This document shows positions 37,227 to 45,453 of a DNA stretch of 64,000 nucleotides, piece by piece. The position numbers and the translations under genes were made by a program. The notes beneath the pieces are model-generated. The model was not told where the DNA came from, did no database searches, and saw only the letters and a program-made list of their open reading frames with translations. The number at the start of each line of letters is the position of its first letter. Position 1 is the stretch's first letter. This DNA comes from Candidatus Zixiibacteriota bacterium (GTDB lineage Bacteria > Zixibacteria > MSB-5A5 > UBA10806 > 4484-95), in assembly GCA_024231855.1 (NCBI GenBank), contig JAAEQD010000243.1, positions 62,001 to 126,000 of the forward strand. The letters run 5' to 3'.

Positions 37227-37396
37227 TTCGTACCTCCTATTTAATTAAAGAAGCGAAACTATAGATACTTTTCCTCATTCTCTTCATTATTCTGTTAAAA
37301 GTTCTCAATCTATAGCTTTGAACAAAGAATCGTTTTTACAATTTGCTATATTGCCCCAATCTCCATAGTGATAACATCTTAACCAATTGCGCTATT

Positions 37397-37426
37397 ATAA
37401 TAGCCTTGATGGATCGATATCGTCAA
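37397..37426 (-). promoter_or_regulatory. Promoter of the lipoprotein/DUF2235 group
   Basis: On the minus strand: TTGACG (37426-37421), 18-base spacer, TATTAT (37402-37397), about 170 bases ahead of the lipoprotein start. Confidence 0.45.
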
Positions 37427-37625
37427 GAAAAAACTTCCCTTATTCCCGGGTGCGCTCGGGATACTTGTTTCTAAGCGGCGCTTTGCAATGAGTTATATTG
37501 TATTTCGTAGCCAGGTTTTTAGTGCAGGCGCCCTACTCCAGCCTCAAGCGGGAGTGGGATACTCTAGATTTGAAAACGCTTCGTTTCTTACTATTTCTAA
37601 CATTACGTTCCAACTCGATCAGTAA

Positions 37626-37660
37626 CCCACCCTCGCTTGAGGCGAGGGACAGGGCACCCC
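37626..37660. repeat. 35-base palindromic element, second copy of 34829-34863
   Basis: CCCACCCTCGCTTGAGGCGAGGG followed by ACAGGGCACCCC; the copy at 34829-34863 differs at two positions. Internal hairpin CCTCGC TTGA GGCGAGG. In both places it follows AAGCGGGAGTGGGATACTC by about 60 unrelated bases, so the two blocks form one composite unit of about 112-115 bp. Confidence 0.8.
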
Positions 37661-37688
37661 CAGTTCTAATCTATTGTTAAAAAGCCTA

Positions 37689-37718
37689 TTGATTATACAC
37701 CAGAATATCATATATTAT
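37689..37718 (+). promoter_or_regulatory. Promoter of the cNMP-domain gene
   Basis: TTGATT (37689-37694), 18-base spacer, TATTAT (37713-37718), 42 bases before the ATG. Confidence 0.5.
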
Positions 37719-37759
37719 TACCAACATTAACTTGAAAACACAATATAAAGGGGGAAACC

Positions 37760-38230
37760 ATGTCAATCGACAAGGTATTCAAAGGTCATGAATTGTTCAG
37801 ATCATTGAGCATCGATGAGATCAATAAGCTGAGCAATTTCTCATCGCTGAAAAAGTATGACGTCGATGAGTCAATCTTTAAGATTAATGGCGCCGGCACG
37901 CATCTTTATATGCTCATGAAAGGCGTAGTTTATCTTCGGCTGCCGGCCAATCCGCCGGAGTACGGTTTCATTATCGCGAAGATCGAGAAAGGGGAGATAT
38001 TCGGTTTGTCGCCCTTACTCAACTCGCCGCGCTATACGTCCTCGGCGCAATGTGTCGAACCGGTCGAAGTTCTGGCAATCGAGGCCAAGCCTTTTAGCGA
38101 ATTGCTTCTGGGCAACCATGATGTCAGTATCAATGTTATGAGGCAGGTAGCTCAAATCTATTTCTCCAGGTATATCGATCTTCTGAAAAATATACAAGGC
38201 GTCATCAGCCAGGTATCACTAACTCACTGA
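37760..38230 (+). CDS. Single cyclic-nucleotide-binding domain protein
   Basis: 156 residues with AAAGGGGG before the ATG. It is a CRP-like sensor fold: FRSLSIDEINKLSNFSS, then LYMLMKGVVYLRL, IEKGEIFGLSPLL and TSSAQCVEPVEVLAIEA. The phosphate-binding cassette (normally GE-x-x-G-(E/x)-x(2)-R) is reduced to GEIFGLSPLLNSPRYT. It ends without a DNA-binding helix-turn-helix, so it is not a CRP-type regulator itself. It may bind a nucleotide or act as a stand-alone sensor, perhaps on another protein. Confidence 0.78.
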   Translation: MSIDKVFKGHELFRSLSIDEINKLSNFSSLKKYDVDESIFKINGAGTHLYMLMKGVVYLRLPANPPEYGFIIAKIEKGEIFGLSPLLNSPRYTSSAQCVEPVEVLAIEAKPFSELLLGNHDVSINVMRQVAQIYFSRYIDLLKNIQGVISQVSLTH

Positions 38231-38446
38231 CAGGTGGAAACAGCGGAGAGCTAATACATGCAGCATAATACTCGTTGGCTAATAAACCGGTCTCGGTTGT
38301 CGTGCCAGGTGTTACATCTATTTATATAAACTGTGAGCGGCGCAAAAAAACAATAACACATCAGCTAATGCTCAATATGTCTACATCCGCTCTGGAGGTA
38401 TTAACTTTTATCATGACATGTCGATCTTCAGAATAGATGCCGGGGG

Positions 38447-38645
38447 GCATATGCAGTATCAGGAGATACTGCAGAATAATAGCCATATGCTATAAGGGGG
38501 GCAGCTGACATGCATATAACGATTCACGTAATTAAAGCTGCTATCTTTTCCTTTCCTATATAGCATAGCGTTTAGATGTACGGGGAGCGCAACGATAGAT
38601 CCCGGGGGGGCGATTGAGTTGTTGCGATCCCCGTTATTTTTTTTC
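38447..38645 (+). ncRNA. Candidate structured transcript ending in a strong terminator
   Basis: Nested hairpin: GCATAT (38447-38452) with ATATGC (38485-38490), enclosing the perfect GCAGTATC (38453-38460) / GATACTGC (38465-38472). It ends with CGGGGAGCGCAAC (38581-38593) / GTTGCGATCCCCG (38621-38633), one mismatch, followed by TTATTTTTTTT. No protein gene lies between cNMP and this terminator, which is 350 bases past the cNMP stop. The RNA could be independent or a long 3' UTR. No known RNA family recognised; the 5' end is not defined. Confidence 0.4.
38581..38645 (+). terminator. Strong Rho-independent terminator
   Basis: 13-base arms CGGGGAGCGCAAC (38581-38593) and GTTGCGATCCCCG (38621-38633), one mismatch, then a T-rich run to 38643. 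Confidence 0.75.
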
Positions 38646-38724
38646 CTGATCAACCGAAATCCATATTATATTCTTCTATTTAATCCGATATGTCCTCATT
38701 CTCAAAGGCTTGTTTGTTGAAAAA

Positions 38725-38757
38725 GTCATTGCGAGGAGCGAAGCGACGCGGCAATCT
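38725..38757. repeat. Copy of a widespread palindromic intergenic repeat
   Basis: GTCATTGCGAGGAGCGAAGC followed by GACGCGGCAATCT. Its ends ATTGC and GCAAT pair. I know this type of repeat from many environmental bacterial genomes, where it lies between genes. Confidence 0.75.
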
Positions 38758-38828
38758 GTATGCGTGCTTTTGTAAATTCAGTGAGGATTTGTGATTAGCA
38801 GCAGAATCAAACATCCAGTTTTTATTTC

Positions 38829-38857
38829 CTTGTTCCCAAGCACCGCTTAGCAACAAG
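38829..38857. repeat. Reduced copy of the paired palindrome
   Basis: CTTGTTCCCAAGCACCGCTT then AGCAACAAG: left arm of hairpin 1 joined to right arm of hairpin 2, as if the middle had been deleted. Confidence 0.7.
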
Positions 38858-38920
38858 CTATCGAAAATAATTCCTGTCCATAAACGCCAAAATTATTTTC
38901 AATTAATTCCGATAAATTTC

Positions 38921-38950
38921 TTGACATACTATACATATGAGCAGTATATT
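38921..38950 (+). promoter_or_regulatory. dinB-dnaE2 promoter with LexA-like operator in the spacer
   Basis: TTGACA (38921-38926), 18-base spacer, TATATT (38945-38950). The 20 bases 38927-38946 (TACTATACATATGAGCAGTA) match 15 of 20 positions of the E. coli LexA consensus. Half sites CTAT and GCAG replace CTGT and ACAG with the correct 8-base spacing. An operator here would block RNA polymerase directly, as is usual for SOS genes. Confidence 0.55.
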
Positions 38951-39018
38951 AATGTGCAGGTAATCAAGGCGCAAATGCCTTAGTATTCTGGGGCGCCCAT
39001 AAATAGACAGGAATATTG

Positions 39019-40254
39019 ATGAATCCGACAATCGCCTTAATCGACATGAATGCCTTTTTAGCCTCCGTGGAACAGGCTCTCAATCCCGATTTAATCGGCA
39101 AACCGGTGATAGTCGGCGGTATGCCGGGAACCAGGGGGGTCGTGATCTGTGCCTCGTACGAAGCCCGAAAATTAGGCGTGAAATTCGGTCTGCCGCTGGC
39201 GGAGGCGTATAGACGCTTGCCCGGGGCCGCTTTTTTGAAAGGCGATATTAAGATCTACCGCGATTACTGGGCCGAGGTTTGCGACATATTCTACAGCTTC
39301 AGCCCGCTTGTCGAGCCGGTTTCGATGGATGAGGCGTATCTCGATTTAAGCGGCTCATTGGCTTTGTATGATTCAATTGAAGCTTTGTCTCTGTTAATAA
39401 GAAATACTGTTTTGAAACGGCTTAACATCAGGTGTTCGGTCGGTATCGGGCAATCGAAGATGCTCGCCAAGATCGCCTGCGAACTGGCCAAAACCAAAAG
39501 CGCCGGGGGCAAGCAGGGGATTGCCGTTATCAAGCCCAAGGAAGAAACCACAATTCTCAATCGTCTGTCGGTAGATAATTTGCCCAATGTCGGCTACAAA
39601 ACCAGAAAATTGTTGGCCGAATTGGGAGTTTACACTATTAAACAATTCAGGGAAATTCCACGGCCTGTTTTAATCGAGCTGTTCGGCAAGCGTGGACTTG
39701 AATGGTATGACTACGCCCGGGGGATAGATAAGCGCGAAGTTAAAACCTCGGCGCTACCCAAATCGATATCCCGGGAAACCACTTTTAACGCCGATTCGGT
39801 CGACAGAAAATTCCTTCGGGGCACATTGTATTACCTGCTCGAAAGAGTCTGCCTGGAATTGAGACGCCTGTCGCTTCAAACCCGACGTATCGGCGTAAAA
39901 CTGCGCTATGTTGACTATCTATTCAGCGATCAGGCTCAAACGCTAAATTCCTATGTCGACAGCGAGCCGGAAATCTTCCCGGCGGTCATGAAGCTGTTCT
40001 CGGAACTATATACTCGAAAAGTCGGAATTCGCCATCTGGGTATAACCGCCACCCGGCTGATCCCCTCGATCAGACAGTTTGGACTTTTTGATCGACAAAA
40101 TGAAAAACATTCAAACCTTACCGCCGGGCTGGATAAAGTACGCCGTCACTACGGCTATCATGCCATATTCTATGGCAAAACCATGCCTTTAGGCGATAAA
40201 TTCCGCGAGGTTGTCGATGGCTATGAGCTACGCACCCCTTCGTTGTCACTCTAA
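39019..40254 (+). CDS. dinB: Y-family DNA polymerase IV (DinB)
   Basis: 411 residues from ATG 39019 (GACAGGA upstream). The Y-family core is intact: IALIDMNAFLASVEQALNP with the first metal-binding Asp, VCASYEARKLGVKFGLPL, and SMDEAYLDLSG with the catalytic Asp-Glu. A helix-hairpin-helix thumb (LPNVGYKTRKLLAELGV) and little-finger domain follow. An active translesion polymerase rather than the inactive ImuB. It overlaps the DnaE2-type gene by 38 bases behind an apparent SOS promoter. Confidence 0.92.
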   Translation: MNPTIALIDMNAFLASVEQALNPDLIGKPVIVGGMPGTRGVVICASYEARKLGVKFGLPLAEAYRRLPGAAFLKGDIKIYRDYWAEVCDIFYSFSPLVEPVSMDEAYLDLSGSLALYDSIEALSLLIRNTVLKRLNIRCSVGIGQSKMLAKIACELAKTKSAGGKQGIAVIKPKEETTILNRLSVDNLPNVGYKTRKLLAELGVYTIKQFREIPRPVLIELFGKRGLEWYDYARGIDKREVKTSALPKSISRETTFNADSVDRKFLRGTLYYLLERVCLELRRLSLQTRRIGVKLRYVDYLFSDQAQTLNSYVDSEPEIFPAVMKLFSELYTRKVGIRHLGITATRLIPSIRQFGLFDRQNEKHSNLTAGLDKVRRHYGYHAIFYGKTMPLGDKFREVVDGYELRTPSLSL

Positions 40255-43222
40255 TTTTTCGTTTCTGCACGGGCCGGTTAGTCTTAACCGATTGCTCGAT
40301 TTGGCCGAGCGGCACAACTACAGAACTGTTGGCCTGACCGATATCGATGGTTTGTATGGCGCGGTGGAGTTCTATAAACTGGCGATCTCCAGGGGAATTA
40401 GGCCAATACTGGGTTGTGAGCTTGAAACGGAAATCGGTCGATGTGTCTTTCTGGCGAAAAATATGACCGGCTACGGCAATCTCTGCCGGCTCTCGACAAT
40501 CAGAACCGTTCACCGGCGGCAGCCGTCACTTGATGAAATTACCGATCATTCGCGGGGTATTACTCTTATCTATCTCGACAAGAAAAATCTGCGGCGGTTA
40601 AAGGAGATTTTCGATGATGATCTTTATCTGGGCATCGAGACATTCACCGATCTTCAGACCCGTTTGGCCAGCCGCGAGAAAATCAGGCTGAGCAAAGAAT
40701 ACTCGATTAAGCCGGTTATTGCCGACCCGGTTTATTTCATAGATAATGATGATATAGTTATCCATCGCGCTCTAAGCGCGATTAAAAATCTGACCACGAT
40801 AGACAATCTCGGCCGCTCGAAATTGGCTAATCCTCAAGCTTTTATCTATTCATCTAATGAAATGAAAAAAAGATGTCGGGAATATCCGTTGGCCTTAGAA
40901 ACTACTTTAGAGATAGCCGAGAAATGTGATGTCGCCCTGCCGATTGGCCGATTGAATTTTCCGGAATATATTAACTCGGCCAGGATTTCGAATTATCAAT
41001 TTTTACGGGGCAAGGCTGAAGTCGGTTTAAAAAACCGTTATCGCAAATTGAGCGGTGAAATCTATTCGCGATTCGAATCGGAGCTGGCAATAATCAACCA
41101 AACCGGTTTCGTCGATTATTTCCTCATAGTCTCTGAAATAGTCGAATACTGCAAGCAGGAAAGTATCCCGGTAGTCGGACGCGGGTCGGCGGCCTCATCG
41201 ATTATATCATACGCGCTGGGTATCACCGAAATCGATCCCATCTCCCAGGATCTTTATTTCGCGCGTTTTTTGAATGAGGCTCGAACCGACCCGCCCGATA
41301 TCGATCTCGATCTCTGTTGGCGCCGCCGGGATGAGGTGTTGGAATTCGTGTATGAGAGGTATGGCCGCGATCGGGTGGCCATGATTTGTACCCTGAACAC
41401 TTTCGCCGCCCGGGGTGGATTTCGGGAGATCGCCAAAACATTCGGTCTTTCCGGTGATGAGATTTCCGATTTTACCAAGCGGCTGCCTTGGGGTCATCTG
41501 GGCGACTTAAAAAGGACGCGCGAAAGATACCCCGAATGCCGCGATCTGCCGGTGGATACCGAGCCTTACCGCACTATTATCGACCTGGCTTATAAAATCG
41601 AAGGCTATCCACGGCATCTGTCGATCCATTGCGGCGGTATCGTTATATCACCGGGAAAACTTCTGGATATGGTGCCGCTTCAGATGTCGGCCAAGGGCAT
41701 CGCGATTACCCAATACGATATGCGCTCAATCGCCGATCTGGGATTGGTAAAAATCGATCTTCTGGGGCAACGCGGCTTGTCGACTATTGTCGATGGGCAG
41801 CAGTATGCTTTAAAGAAAACCGGGTCGCCTGTGAAATATGATTATAATGATGAACAAACATTGAAGCTTCTTCGGGCGGGCCGGACAATCGGTGTGTTCC
41901 AGATCGAATCGCCCGGCTTGCGTTCGCTTCTGATCGAAATGCAACCTCAAAATATCGATGATATCACGCTGGCGCTGGCTTTGATTCGTCCCGGCGCTTC
42001 CGAATCGGGAATGAAAAAACTGTTCCTCCAAAGATTGGCGGGGGAGAAGCCGGTCGAATATCCTCATCCATCGCTGCAACCGGTGCTGTCTGAAACTATG
42101 GGCAATATCATTTACCAGGAGCAGGTACTTCGCTCGGCGGAGGCGTTGGCCGGTTTTACGCCCGAACAGGCCGATTTGTTAAGGCGATCAATCACCAAGG
42201 CAAGGGATAAGAAAGAGTTTCAGGCATTTGCCCGAAAATTTGTCGCCCAGTCGACAGATCGCGGCGTACCCAAAGCGAAAGCCCGGCAGGTGTTTCAGCT
42301 TCTCAGCCAGTTCGCCGGCTATGGATTCTGCAAGGCGCATGCGGCTACCTACGCGCTTTTAAGTTATCGGGGATGTTACCTTAAGGCTCATTTTCCGATC
42401 GAGTATATGGCGGCTATGCTGAATAATTTCTGCGGCTATTATCGACCTTATGTTTATGCCGATGAGGCTCGCCGATTCGGGGCGAAACTGGCTCCGCCGA
42501 ATTTGGACAGGCCTAATAAACTATGCTATGTCGAGGATAACGTTATCACTATCGGCCTGGCTTTCGTGAAAAATCTGTCCGAAACGACGATGGATAATAT
42601 CATCAGGGAACATCAAATATCCCGTTTTTCCTCGCTGGGTGATTTTTTGATTCGGGTTAAGCCGGGCAAAACAGAGGCGGAGAGCTTGGTCAGACTGGGC
42701 GCCTTCGATTTCCTGGGCGGAACCCGGCCATCGCTGCTGTGGTATCTAAAACTGTATGGCGACAAGATTATCAGAAGCGATCCGGGCACATTACTTCCCG
42801 AAAGCCTTCTACCATCCGAGATTTCGTTTACGCCAAAGCTGCCGGATTATGATATCGATGAGAAACTGGCCGCCGAACAGGAAATCCTGGAGATGGCTGT
42901 CAGTTGCCATCCGACCGAACGCCTGATCTCTAACAACGGACATGTGAAAGCTGATGAGCTTGACGGCTTGCAGGGGAAACAAATTAAGATTTTCGGCCAG
43001 GTGATCGATCGTAAAAGAATTAAAACCGGGGATGGTAAATTGATGGTTTTCTTAACGATGGAGGACGCTTTCGATTATTTCGAGGTTACCCTGTTCCCCG
43101 AGGTCTATCGCAAATTCGGGCAGCGGATATTTAAAAAACCGCTTTTAGACATAAGCGGTAAGGTGGATAACCAACACGGCGTGATTTCGATCATTGCTGA
43201 TAATCTGGAAACTTGTATTTGA
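40217..43222 (+). CDS. dnaE2: DnaE2/ImuC-type DNA polymerase III alpha subunit
   Basis: About 1001 residues from ATG 40217 (TTG 40211 and ATG 40223 are alternatives), shorter than replicative DnaE and typical of error-prone DnaE2. The N-terminal PHP domain starts PLRCHSNFSFLHGPVSL, with TDIDGLYG where active PHP domains have TDH. The catalytic Asp motif is PDIDLDLCWRRRDEV, the palm has SAASSIISYALGI, and a C-terminal OB domain ends near 1000. Known DnaE2 enzymes act with ImuA-ImuB in SOS mutagenesis; here the partner is a DinB polymerase in the same operon, and no imuA is seen. Confidence 0.88.
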   Translation: MAMSYAPLRCHSNFSFLHGPVSLNRLLDLAERHNYRTVGLTDIDGLYGAVEFYKLAISRGIRPILGCELETEIGRCVFLAKNMTGYGNLCRLSTIRTVHRRQPSLDEITDHSRGITLIYLDKKNLRRLKEIFDDDLYLGIETFTDLQTRLASREKIRLSKEYSIKPVIADPVYFIDNDDIVIHRALSAIKNLTTIDNLGRSKLANPQAFIYSSNEMKKRCREYPLALETTLEIAEKCDVALPIGRLNFPEYINSARISNYQFLRGKAEVGLKNRYRKLSGEIYSRFESELAIINQTGFVDYFLIVSEIVEYCKQESIPVVGRGSAASSIISYALGITEIDPISQDLYFARFLNEARTDPPDIDLDLCWRRRDEVLEFVYERYGRDRVAMICTLNTFAARGGFREIAKTFGLSGDEISDFTKRLPWGHLGDLKRTRERYPECRDLPVDTEPYRTIIDLAYKIEGYPRHLSIHCGGIVISPGKLLDMVPLQMSAKGIAITQYDMRSIADLGLVKIDLLGQRGLSTIVDGQQYALKKTGSPVKYDYNDEQTLKLLRAGRTIGVFQIESPGLRSLLIEMQPQNIDDITLALALIRPGASESGMKKLFLQRLAGEKPVEYPHPSLQPVLSETMGNIIYQEQVLRSAEALAGFTPEQADLLRRSITKARDKKEFQAFARKFVAQSTDRGVPKAKARQVFQLLSQFAGYGFCKAHAATYALLSYRGCYLKAHFPIEYMAAMLNNFCGYYRPYVYADEARRFGAKLAPPNLDRPNKLCYVEDNVITIGLAFVKNLSETTMDNIIREHQISRFSSLGDFLIRVKPGKTEAESLVRLGAFDFLGGTRPSLLWYLKLYGDKIIRSDPGTLLPESLLPSEISFTPKLPDYDIDEKLAAEQEILEMAVSCHPTERLISNNGHVKADELDGLQGKQIKIFGQVIDRKRIKTGDGKLMVFLTMEDAFDYFEVTLFPEVYRKFGQRIFKKPLLDISGKVDNQHGVISIIADNLETCI

Positions 43223-43296
43223 TAAGATATGCAAGATCAATGAACAAAACAAAATGCCGTCAGGCATGAGAGTAAACCTTTAACCAAGGAGACACG

Positions 43297-43530
43297 ATGG
43301 ATAAGTTTTGTCACAGTTGCGCGGCGCCGTTGAACATGGATGATTTCAAGGGACCGGCGGAAAACTACTGCAAGTATTGCACCGATGAATCGGGCAAACT
43401 CAAACCCATGAATGAGGTGAAGCAGGGGATAGCCGGCTGGTTCAAAGGCTGGCAGCCGAATATCGATGACCAGACTGCCGCCAAACGCGCCGAATCCTAC
43501 ATGAAATCCATGCCGGCCTGGGCCGAATAA
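43297..43530 (+). CDS. Small zinc-ribbon protein
   Basis: 77 residues with AAGGAGA before the ATG. Four Cys in two pairs, CHSCAAPLNMDDF and NYCKYCTDESG, build a zinc ribbon of the type annotated as putative zinc ribbon domain. The C-terminal half is Trp-rich (GWFKGWQP, MPAWAE). A similar domain occurs in many environmental bacteria, with no defined function. It sits 74 bases after the DnaE2 gene. Confidence 0.85.
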   Translation: MDKFCHSCAAPLNMDDFKGPAENYCKYCTDESGKLKPMNEVKQGIAGWFKGWQPNIDDQTAAKRAESYMKSMPAWAE

Positions 43531-43572
43531 ATCTCAATAAATCGGTCAAATCTGGCCGATTGTCCAAATGAT

Positions 43573-43600
43573 ATCGGGGACAGTTAACGCTGCCCCCGAT
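43573..43600 (+). terminator. Hairpin terminator after the zinc-ribbon gene
   Basis: ATCGGGGACAG (43573-43583) pairs with CTGCCCCCGAT (43590-43600), one mismatch, with a weak T-containing tail. Confidence 0.6.
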
Positions 43601-43787
43601 TTGCTATATCACATAATGAATCTGGTTGTGCCTGCCGGAATAGGAATAATCCGGGCAGATTTGTTAATTCCAATGCTATTAATAAGGCTTGTATATTAGG
43701 CAAAAATGGCTATATTTTTTATTAGCAGCCGATGATTTGGCCTGAATAGTGATATTTGAAAATCAGATTATACTTAAAGGAGCTATT

Positions 43788-45401
43788 ATGCGGAAATATA
43801 TGCTCTATTTGGTAACAATAGTACTACTGGCATTTCCAATTATCGCTTTCGGTCAGGTTGATACTTTAATATTAGTCGAAATCAACAGCATTGAAATTGA
43901 AGATGAAATCACAATCCTTTATACCGAAGATTTAAACGACGATTCTTTTAAAGAGTTAATACTGTGCACTGATTATTTTATCTATATTTATAACGGTTCG
44001 AATAACGAACTTCTCTGGACTAGCCCGCCGCTTTCTAATCCTCAAGATTTACTTTTCAACGATATCAATCATGATGGTTTGTTGGATATTTCTGTAAGAG
44101 ATGATTTGAATATATATCTATTTGATCCGCATAATTTTAATATAATCTGGACCGGCGCTGAGCTTGACAGTACCTACCATTGTTATACTATTGGAGATAT
44201 TAATGATGATGAATGGGATGATATATTAATTGTATCTAAGGAAGCATTTACAAATGACTCCACTCAATTAGATACGGTTTGGATTGATATATATAATGGC
44301 CCCGCGTTCAATGTTTTGAATAATTTTTATCTAAATATGCCAAATTATGATAATGATAGCGTATCTTTTAGTGAAAACCCTACTTCGATTAAAGTATTAA
44401 ACTTCATGGACGAAATACGAATATTCGTTTTTACAGAAACCTGGTTTTATAATGAACCGTATCCTGAATCCTGGGCGTGGCATTGGACAATGTCAGGTAA
44501 AATCTGGTGTATTGAACCGTTTGATTTCAATTGTTTATATGTTGAAATGACAGGATTTAGAACATCTAATATTGAGGTCGAAGATGGCTTTACCAGCTAC
44601 TTTGCGGGTTATGAGTATACGCTTGTTCATCACCTATTTACCGATTATTACCGAGCGAGGTATATTAACTCGTTCGATATGAATTCGTTTTACGAAAGAG
44701 TCATGTTTTGGGAAAGCGGCCAAGATGACGACCTGACTGGGTATATTCTGGGTGATACAAATGAAGATAATGATAATATCGAAATGTCTTTTTTATACAG
44801 ACCCTATCTTACGCAATTAGATGTCTCCAATTTGGATACGCTTTGGCATATAGATTGCACTTACGATATTGATACCCTAATAGCAAGCATACAAGATTAT
44901 GATTTCTTAAATTCGCTTTCGCTGTTGTGCAAATTGAGAAGCCCTGGTAATATTTATAGATGCTATGATGGCTCAACCGGATCACTTACGGGAATTATCC
45001 AAACGCGAATTAATATTAATGAAGTTGTCGACCTCGACGACGATAGTAAAGATGAGATTATCTCCATTGATAGCAACACATTGTGTATCTACAATCTTGA
45101 TTATTTTTCTGATGTAGATCAGTCGCTAAATACTCCCAACGCTACATATATGCAGCCGAACTACCCTAATCCCTTCAATGCTACTACAATCATTAGTTAT
45201 GAGTTGGCTGAACACTTATCTGTCTCTATTGATGTCTATAACATTCTTGGGCAAAAAGTTACTACATTGATTAACAGAAACCAAGTTGCTGGGCAACATC
45301 ATGTGATTTGGAACGCCGATAATTTCCCATCCGGAGTATATTTCTATAAACTTCAAGCCGATGATTATATCGAAACAAAAAGCATGCTATTGTTGAAGTA
45401 G
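43788..45401 (+). CDS. Exported FG-GAP/integrin-like repeat protein with sorting domain
   Basis: 537 residues from ATG 43788, with AAAGGAG upstream; the signal peptide ends PIIAFGQ. Acidic repeats such as DLNDDSFKELIL, DINHDGLLDISV, DINDDEWDDILI and DLDDDSKDEIIS resemble Ca2+-binding FG-GAP/VCBS beta-propeller blades. The C-terminus is a FlgD-like sorting domain with NYPNPFNATT, LGQKVTTL and SGVYFYKL. It is likely a surface propeller with a binding role. Base composition is more AT-rich than the housekeeping genes around it. Confidence 0.8.
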   Translation: MRKYMLYLVTIVLLAFPIIAFGQVDTLILVEINSIEIEDEITILYTEDLNDDSFKELILCTDYFIYIYNGSNNELLWTSPPLSNPQDLLFNDINHDGLLDISVRDDLNIYLFDPHNFNIIWTGAELDSTYHCYTIGDINDDEWDDILIVSKEAFTNDSTQLDTVWIDIYNGPAFNVLNNFYLNMPNYDNDSVSFSENPTSIKVLNFMDEIRIFVFTETWFYNEPYPESWAWHWTMSGKIWCIEPFDFNCLYVEMTGFRTSNIEVEDGFTSYFAGYEYTLVHHLFTDYYRARYINSFDMNSFYERVMFWESGQDDDLTGYILGDTNEDNDNIEMSFLYRPYLTQLDVSNLDTLWHIDCTYDIDTLIASIQDYDFLNSLSLLCKLRSPGNIYRCYDGSTGSLTGIIQTRININEVVDLDDDSKDEIISIDSNTLCIYNLDYFSDVDQSLNTPNATYMQPNYPNPFNATTIISYELAEHLSVSIDVYNILGQKVTTLINRNQVAGQHHVIWNADNFPSGVYFYKLQADDYIETKSMLLLK

Positions 45402-45453
45402 CAATAATCTGAAGAAACTTAATCTTATAATTAGACTTATCTTTAATATCCCG

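Larger units (their letters stand above)
37227..37759. repeat. Gene-free region with divergent promoters and decayed repeats
   Basis: Carries the minus-strand promoter (37397-37426), a decayed copy of the paired palindrome (about 37443-37493), and AAGCGGGAGTGGGATACTC (37546-37564). The 35-base element at 37626-37660 and the plus-strand promoter of the cNMP gene (37689-37718) follow. The ORF spanning 37498-37680 is made of repeats and is not called. Confidence 0.6.
38231..39018. other. 788-base gene-free region: possible structured RNA, repeats, and SOS-type promoter
   Basis: No credible ORF. From left: unassigned sequence, the hairpin cluster and terminator at 38447-38645, the common GCGAGGAGCGAAGCGACGCG repeat at 38725-38757, a reduced paired palindrome at 38829-38857, and the promoter of dinB at 38921-38950. 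Confidence 0.6.

Noticed and set aside
37498..37680. 60-codon ORF in the repeat region
   Set aside because: It consists of the palindromic repeat blocks and has no ribosome site.
38251..38266. AGAGCTAATACATGC, identical to a 15-base block of eukaryotic 18S rRNA
   Set aside because: No flanking rRNA similarity; a chance match of this length is credible.
38231..38645. RNase P RNA, tmRNA or 6S RNA for the structured region
   Set aside because: None of the conserved cores (for example the GAGGAAAGTC block of RNase P or the tRNA-like end of tmRNA) is present.
33232..38857. CRISPR array from the repeated palindromes
   Set aside because: The repeats are few, irregularly spaced by kilobases, and there are no spacers or cas genes.
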